Shown piece after piece: positions 8,508 through 12,930 of a stretch of 12,930 bases of DNA; the stretch's first letter is position 1; each line of letters begins with the position of its first letter. The notes under the pieces are model-generated. The model was not told the origin of the DNA. It saw nothing but the letters and a program-made list of their open reading frames with translations, and ran no database searches. Both the position numbers and the translations under genes were made by a program. The stretch comes from Saccoglossus kowalevskii (taxonomy: Eukaryota > Hemichordata > Enteropneusta > Harrimaniidae): NCBI RefSeq assembly GCF_000003605.2, contig NW_003125918.1, forward strand, positions 1 through 12,930, given 5' to 3'.

Positions 8508-8816
8508 ACCGTGTACGGTTACTGTGAGCATGCCAAGCGTTGGACCATTTGGTAGTATGGGGTGTACGATTACTATGAGCATACCAAAGGTTGGAACATT
8601 TGGTAGTATAGGGAGTGTACAATTACTGTAAGCATACCAAAGGGTGGACCATTTAGTAGTATGGGGTGTACGATTACTATGAGCATACCAAGGGATGGAC
8701 CATTTGGTAGTATAGGGAGTGTACAATTACTGTAAGTATACCAAAGGGTGGACCATTTAGTAGTATGGGGTGTACGATTACTATGAGCATACCAAGGGGT
8801 GGACCATTTGGTAGTA
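8508..8816. repeat. Minisatellite with alternating 51- and 53-bp units
   Basis: After a diverged first unit (ending at 8550), five units follow: 8551-8601 (51 bp), 8602-8654 (53), 8655-8705 (51), 8706-8758 (53) and 8759-8809 (51), then a stub. The 51-bp form reads TATGGGGTGTACGATTACTATG; the 53-bp form has TATAGGGAGTGTACAATTAC with CTGTAAG instead. Like forms match each other better than neighbours do, so the array grew as a 104-bp dimer. The dimer length is not a multiple of three, so the minus-strand open frame across it does not stay in register and is not a protein repeat. Confidence 0.92.
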
Positions 8817-9639
8817 ACAGCACATCACGTTTTAACAGAGAAATTTGTACCTAACAAGGACATAAATTGGATATTTCATGACCATGCTATACCAAAGGAG
8901 GAAAATTTAATCATCAAAAATAAAACCTAACTAATCCGTCAGCTCACGATGTGTGTGGCGATTGCTTGGGAAATCGTTTTTGCTCATACATGAAGGAATA
9001 TACTTTCTTTGATTTGCGAACAAAAATTGGAATTAACACACTTTGACAATTGTGCACGATTGGTGGTGTCGAAGACTGAGCACTTCGAAAAGGTAAATAA
9101 CATATTTTGTGTTTTCCAAGAGTACACAATCTTACAATGTACATGGAACGTTTCATTATCCATGGATGTATTTCAATTTATATTACGATAATTTAACAAA
9201 AAACAAAGATTGATTTGCCTCAATTATTTCGGTATTCTTTTGTGGGTGTGAATAATTGGAATCCAGGTGGACTGTTATTCACATGCAGATTAGTAATCCA
9301 CAGCACTTGTATTCATATGTTAATTAGTAACTGCAACACTCATATGCTAATGAATCCTTTTCATAAAAGTGTGGTCATTGAAAATGTCACAGTCCTCGTT
9401 AAATTTGTGTAACAAGGTCTTTTTGTGTTCATAATGAGACATGGCAAAAAATATAGATCACGCATAAAAGTATAACACAACTTGATGCGCATGTTTATGT
9501 CATTGGACTGGCTAAATTGTTTAAAACGTGATTTGCTTTTGCTATTATATAAATAGTCATGACATACATGTAGCATCGTTGCATTGCATCAAGCTTTAAT
9601 AAACTTTGTACAACGCTGAACTAAATCAATCAATCAAAA
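8817..9639. other. Unassigned AT-rich DNA
   Basis: No gene supported. A possible splice donor (AAG followed by GTAAAT at about 9091) ends a short open segment, but the upstream frame is broken by stops and no family is recognised. A 9-bp inverted repeat (TGTGAATAA at 9247-9255 and TTATTCACA at 9285-9293) and a short AATC run at 9624-9637 are the only structures noted. Confidence 0.5.
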
Positions 9640-10390
9640 TGTTACAAGTGACGCATCTTCATTTTGAATCAAAAACCAACAAAACTGACATGCAACAGAA
9701 AATAGACAAGTACTATCAACATATCAAGTTTGAATGCAATTAACCAAATCATGCCAAAAAGTAACTCAAAAAGCACAAAAATAAAATGGCCATCAGTCAG
9801 CCATTTTAAATCAAATCATGAACAAAATGACATGCATCAGTAACCCAACATGTACAATCAACATACAAAGTTGGAGTGAAATTTGTCAAGGTATGTCCAA
9901 AAAAAAACACTGTTGACAAGAGATATGGAATCACTAAAACACTTCATGTGACATGTATATTATCAAGTTTGTGTTCTGCTACAACCTTTGAAGCAAATCA
10001 AGTTAAAAAACGACCCCAAAAGCACTCCCCCCCCCCTAGTTGGCCATCTTTGATCTGATTGTGAAACAAATTGTCATGAACATGTATCCTAACATGTATA
10101 ATGTACCAAACTTGAATAAAACAAAGCATGTTCAAGATACTACACGGAAACAAAATGGCTGTCAGTCAGCCATCTTTGATCCAATTGTGAAAGAAATAGT
10201 CATGAACATGTATCTAACATGTATAATGTATGCATCAAATTTGAATGAAAACTGACAAAGCATGTCCAAGATACCACACAAAAACAATGGCATGGCTGTC
10301 AATCGGCCATCTTGGACCGAATTGCTAAACCATTGTACGTGCACATGTATCACATAAAGTACAAGGCACATGCAAAGAATGAACAAACCG
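9640..10390. repeat. Dispersed hairpin-core repeat, locus 2 (about six diverged units)
   Basis: Tandem, diverged units of about 120-135 bp. Hairpin cores lie at 9782-9808 (TAAAATGGC, 9-nt loop, GCCATTTTA), 10155-10173 (ATGGCT, 7-nt loop, AGCCAT) and 10292-10310 (ATGGC, 9-nt loop, GCCAT). Only the right half remains near 10041-10049, where a C10 run replaces the left half. Between cores, shared words recur in order: GTCATGAACATGTAT, AACATGTATAATGTA, a CAAACTTGAAT or CAAATTTGAAT block, and GCATGTCCAAGATAC or a near copy. The same words occur at locus 1 (3885-4215). Open frames on both strands here are by-products of the repeat. Confidence 0.8.
10027..10036. repeat. C10 homopolymer
   Basis: A run of ten C in an AT-rich setting, placed exactly where the left half of a repeat core is expected. 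It may mark a deletion or expansion event in that unit, and its length is prone to sequencing error. Confidence 0.85.
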
Positions 10391-10544
10391 TTTCTGAGAT
10401 ATGAAATTATAAGTAAATTATTATAAGGGACTAATAAAACTGTTGTGGATTACTAATGTGCATGAGAACAATATAACTAGCGTGGGTTTACATGCATGGC
10501 CAGAACAATGGGTCACATGACCATGAGTGGTATAAAGTATTTAA

Positions 10545-10847
10545 TTAAATTTCACATCCCAAAGAAATATTCAATTCCTTTGTAAGGATAACTTCTTGCC
10601 CTAAATGCAGATCACCTAATGTATTAATATGTGGTCTCCGTAAGTTAACACATACTACTGATGGGTGATAATATTGGCAACGCCGACTTGCATACCACTG
10701 TGTGGCACCGGAATCAAACACTTTTGGGTAGTAGTCAACTTCTTCTCCTCCAAGAATGAGGTCATTGAGTTTTCGGATATTTCCTGATCTCTTCAATAGT
10801 CAATACCCATCATCTTGTGGTTCTGGCATACTTGGTTTCTCTGGCAA
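10545..10847 (-). pseudogene. Unrecognised coding-like segment with one in-frame TGA
   Basis: On the minus strand a single frame runs from the LTR boundary at about 10847 to a TAA at 10545-10547, broken only by a TGA at 10802-10800. Before the TGA it reads Pro-rich residues (LPEKPSMPEPQDDGY); after it come about 84 codons with mixed, protein-like composition (for example ILGGEEVDYYPKVFDSG and CQYYHPSVVCVNLRRP). I recognise no family and no domain. There is no good ATG, so this would be an internal or terminal exon, or part of an older mobile element. The BEL/Pao LTR begins exactly where the frame is cut off upstream, so the rest may lie beyond the element, outside the window. It could also be a chance open frame. 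Confidence 0.35.
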
Positions 10848-10946
10848 TGTTGTGGGAAGTCGTATTTTTGGACGTAATATTCTTTATAATACCAGCAGTC
10901 CAGCAGTCAGACAAGACAAATACTTTCAAGAGTAGAACGCAAGTTG

Positions 10947-10952
10947 TTTATT
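10947..10952 (-). terminator. LTR polyadenylation signal (AATAAA)
   Basis: AATAAA on the minus strand, about 50 bp after the TATA box and just beyond the predicted start of R. In the 3' LTR it would direct cleavage near 10930. Confidence 0.7.
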
Positions 10953-10997
10953 CGTGAACATAACATAGAAGAGCCCTGAAACAATTACAATGGATGC

Positions 10998-11004
10998 TTA
11001 TATA
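10998..11004 (-). promoter_or_regulatory. LTR TATA box (TATATAA)
   Basis: TATATAA on the minus strand, in the context GGGTATATAAGC, lies about 250 bp into the LTR. Transcription would start some 25-30 bp further on, near 10970. In the 5' LTR the same site would drive the genomic RNA. Confidence 0.7.
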
Positions 11005-11255
11005 CCCTCGTGGGGATTCTGAATTCGAGCGGGGAAACTTAGATACAAATATACAATACTGTGATTGGTCAATACAAATATTGTGGTGTTGCCTCTCACG
11101 TTCGCTCATAGCACAGTGTTCAAAGTCGTATCCCGTTTTGTTACATTCAAGCTTAGGCGATATAAACGATGTATATAGCAGTATAATAATATAACACGAT
11201 ACACAATATCAGTAATAATAGTAAACAATAAGCATATCCATATCTATTTCCGACA

Positions 11256-11266
11256 TTCTCCCGGCC
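11256..11266 (-). other. Polypurine tract
   Basis: GGCCGGGAGAA on the minus strand abuts the TG that begins the LTR. The purine core GGGAGAA (11262-11256) is the expected primer for plus-strand DNA synthesis, and its position fixes the 5' border of the LTR. Confidence 0.8.
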
Positions 11267-11571
11267 ACGAAAAAAAAATATCGACTAGCACGTCATATTA
11301 ACAAATACGAGGCAATAATCAATGATCATAGAAGACAACATGTAATAAGAGTCGCATAATCAAACATTTTGAATCAAAGTTAACATTAAAGTTGTTAGAA
11401 AATATCTCCATCATGATAATAAAATGTCACGATGTAATGTGTTCAAATATTACTCGCATAGGTAAACAACTGGGAACAAAAAGTCAATATATTTCACAAT
11501 GTTCAACCAATTAACGGCAAGTAATCCAAGACAATGGCAGGTAATATCCGATAAACAATTTCAGGGTATTA
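11267..11571 (-). other. 3' UTR of the BEL/Pao element
   Basis: About 305 bp between the pol stop (11574-11572) and the polypurine tract. It is AT-rich with no open frame of note and includes a T-run (minus strand) just before the polypurine tract. No envelope-like frame is present here. Confidence 0.7.
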
Positions 11572-11811
11572 TCACAAGTCCTTGAGACGATTTTGTATAA
11601 AATGTCTAGCCGCAATGGCAGCCCGTCGCTTTGGGCGAGAATGTCTAGCATCAGTATCACTTTGTTGCGTTGTGTCATCTCTATTTTCATCTCCATGTGA
11701 CAACAAGGTTCTGTGTCTCGTGGTGGACTCTCTTCATCTGAAGCAGCGGGTGTCTTCACCTCAAGTGGATACAGTTTATGGATAGGACGATTTGTCATAC
11801 CAAGATGAGGT

Positions 11812-12084
11812 TTTTATTTCTGCTGATCTCACTAGGCCATCATTTCCATGCACAAGCTTTATAACATTCGCTAATTTCCATCGTACGTGTTTATCAATGT
11901 CATTATGAACGAGAACGACATCACCAACTTGTATAATATTATCTCTTACCCCGGAAATAGTCGTTTGATGCCTTTCTCGGAGCGCAGTTAGGTATTCGGT
12001 TGACCACCGATTCCAGAAACTCATTTGTAGGGTTGATAGATGTTTATATCGTTCGTTATTAGCGTTATGATTCCCATAGTTCAT
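11812..12084 (-). other. DUF5641-like domain of BEL/Pao pol
   Basis: After the integrase come LTPSHLLNGR (about 12150-12121, in its own frame) and then WNRWSTEYLTALRERH, followed by VGDVVLVHNDIDKHVRWKLANV. A W..W...YL..L..RH motif followed by GD.VL......R..W.L is typical of the domain called DUF5641 at the C-terminus of BEL/Pao polyproteins. Its exact role is not established. Frameshifts lie at both ends (about 12078 and 11811). Confidence 0.85.
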
Positions 12085-12180
12085 CGATGTCAGTGGAAAT
12101 GTAAGACAGCGTAAGTCGCCCGTTAAGAAGGTGTGATGGCGTTAATGTGACGGGGTCATCTTCGGTCGTTGATACATATG

Positions 12181-12655
12181 TCGGTCGGTTAAAATTGACT
12201 TGATTTCAGTAAGATTAGTTCGGAGTTCTTCAAAAGTAACAAAAGCGCGACCGAGTACCTTTTTTATCGTTGTTTTGGTTAATCCTGTTAATCGCTCCCA
12301 GAACACACCGAACCAGGGTGCACGTTTAGGAATGAATGTCCAGGAAACGCGATTTTCGGCTAGTAGATTCTTTACTTCGGTAGACTCGAACAAAGCGTGA
12401 ATTTCGTTCGTCAGCGGCGGATAAATAGGTAGTCGCGTTATCGGATAACATCTTACTTGGTAGGGAGCGTCGTGCAGCGAATCGACGGAAAGCCATTATG
12501 AAAGTTCGAGTACTCAAGTCGTGTATCAGTTCATGGTGTATTGCACGCGTGACCGCACACGTGAACAAGCAAACGTATGCCTTGCTTTCTTTGTTATCGG
12601 AGGATTTGACAAGCAATGCACCAGTAAAATCCACGCCGGTTACTGAGTCATATTG
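12181..12655 (-). other. Integrase catalytic core (D, D, E present)
   Basis: The integrase core joins the cDNA to host DNA. The first Asp is in TGVDFTG (codon 12631-12629), the second in LSDNAT (12442-12440), 63 residues on, and the Glu in FWERLTG (12297-12295), about 48 residues later. Further family marks are CLFTCAVTRA, AFRRFAARR and FIPKRAPWFG. The Glu lies in a different frame from the two Asp residues because of the shift near 12407. All three catalytic residues survive. Confidence 0.9.
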
Positions 12656-12930
12656 ACACGGTAATCTAATAATGGCGCAGTTAACGGAGATTGACATGGT
12701 TTCCCGTCCACCTTTCGACAAGTTACACATTTATGAATGACGTAGTTCACTGCGCGTCGAATTTGTAGGATCCAGAATCGTTGTCTTGGCGACGTAACAA
12801 TAGCCTGCGTACCGCTTTGCAATAGACGAATATGATCATGCCGAATGATCAGAGTAGTAAACGTATGTCCCTTAGGTAGAAGAATCGGAAACTTCGTACC
12901 AAAGTCAATAGGAGCGTTATGTAATCTTCC
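12655..12930 (-). other. Integrase zinc-binding (H2C2-type) segment
   Basis: An open frame enters from the window edge (starting GRLHNAPIDFGTKFP) and contains HIRLLQSG and FWILQIRRAVNYVIHKCVTC, which fit the zinc-binding region ahead of retroviral-type integrases. The Cys pair C-x2-C is intact (codons 12729-12727 and 12720-12718). The first His is at 12834-12832, but the second His of the usual H-x4-H is Gln (12819-12817). The frame runs into a TAA at 12640-12642; similarity stops near 12655, where the first frameshift lies. Confidence 0.88.

Larger units (their letters stand above)
10848..11255 (-). repeat. 3' LTR of the BEL/Pao element, about 408 bp
   Basis: Read on the minus strand, the LTR begins TGTCGGAAATAG at 11255, right after the polypurine tract, and ends CCCACAACA at 10848 (10851 is an alternative end, since TGT is repeated in the plus strand). 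This gives TG...CA termini as expected. Inside lie a TATA box and an AATAAA about 50 bp apart, fitting a U3-R-U5 order with a U3 of about 270 bp and a short R. A second LTR to confirm the borders is not in the window. Confidence 0.8.
10848..12930 (-). mobile_element. BEL/Pao LTR retrotransposon, 3' part
   Basis: The window holds the 3' third of a BEL/Pao element read from right to left: pol from the integrase zinc-binding region to its stop (12930 to 11572), a 3' UTR, a polypurine tract and a 3' LTR. The 5' LTR, gag, protease and reverse transcriptase lie beyond the right edge. The family call rests on the integrase type and the DUF5641-like domain that follows it, a combination typical of BEL/Pao. 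The pol segment is visibly richer in G, C and CpG than its surroundings, which suggests a recent arrival. Target duplication cannot be tested because the other end is missing. Confidence 0.92.
11572..12930 (-). pseudogene. BEL/Pao pol, 3' part, with about six frameshifts
   Basis: The C-terminal part of the polyprotein, cut at its 5' side by the window edge. In order: integrase zinc-binding region, integrase catalytic core, DUF5641-like domain, and a conserved TNRPIHKLYPLEV segment leading into a basic tail (RPKRRAAIAARHFIQN) ending at a TGA (11574-11572). The reading frame shifts near 12655, 12407, 12181, 12078, 11811 and 11700. No premature stop occurs within the correct frame of any segment, and the six shifts cancel out so the last segment is in the same frame as the first. 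One shift (11811-11815) coincides with a run of five A on the coding strand. The copy as given could not make a full protein; whether this is biological or a sequence error is open. Confidence 0.88.

Noticed and set aside
8436-8726. Repetitive protein frame across the minisatellite, minus strand
   Set aside because: The 104-bp dimer is not a multiple of three, so the peptide repeat is not kept in register; it starts inside the MITE.
9009-9191. Possible exon with a splice donor near 9091
   Set aside because: The upstream frame is broken by stops in all readings tried, and no family is recognised.
9247-9293. 9-bp inverted repeat with a 29-nt loop
   Set aside because: The long loop and AT-rich arms make chance likely; no ends or duplications suggest an element.
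11582-12400. Plus-strand frames at 11582-11785 and 12200-12400
   Set aside because: They lie antisense to well-recognised BEL/Pao pol domains and are shadows.
1-12930. tRNA genes (looked for GTTCRA-type B boxes)
   Set aside because: The few GTTCG or TTCGAA words have no matching acceptor or anticodon stems nearby.

Overview
The window looks like non-coding, AT-rich nuclear DNA from a eukaryote, most likely a marine or freshwater invertebrate and perhaps a mollusc. The grounds are a mix of non-LTR and BEL/Pao retrotransposon remains, a hAT-type MITE, long simple repeats, several unrelated minisatellites and no bacterial-style gene packing. The phylum is an inference from the kind of repeats; the sequence has no species marker. 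I see no intact host gene, tRNA, rRNA or CRISPR array, and no convincing new multi-gene system. The content is a set of mobile and tandem elements, some with unusual internal structure.

Layout, left to right. 1-2339: unassigned, with one clear hairpin at 1372-1401. 2340-3147: 5'-truncated, broken 3' end of a LINE (C-terminal part of the reverse transcriptase ORF with a Cys/His cluster, 3' UTR, AATAAA, and an ATT tail of about 80 bp). 3148-3880: unassigned, with an A26 run. 3885-4215: first locus of a dispersed repeat whose core is a short hairpin (AAAATGGC, 9-nt loop, GCCATTTT). 4216-6381: unassigned, with small palindromes and a run of degenerate TTAGGG-like hexamers at 6096-6132. 6382-6830: 449-bp non-autonomous DNA element with about 75-bp terminal inverted repeats. 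7418-7838: tandem array of about 100-bp units, each keeping a perfect 20-bp palindrome. 8373-8499: 127-bp hAT-like MITE with a perfect 8-bp target duplication. 8508-8816: minisatellite directly abutting that MITE, with units alternating 51 and 53 bp. 9640-10390: second, larger locus of the hairpin-core repeat. 10545-10847: an unrecognised coding-like stretch on the minus strand with one in-frame TGA. 10848-12930: 3' part of a BEL/Pao LTR retrotransposon on the minus strand (3' end of pol, 3' UTR, polypurine tract and a 3' LTR of about 408 bp); its 5' part runs off the right edge.

The BEL/Pao copy is the only region with readable protein domains: integrase zinc-binding region, integrase core with D, D and E all present, a DUF5641-like domain and a basic tail. 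Its reading frame is broken about six times, always by frameshift and never by a nonsense change. This suggests either a young copy with uncorrected indel errors in the assembly or an unusual decay pattern. The element seems to have inserted next to, or into, the coding-like stretch at 10545-10847.
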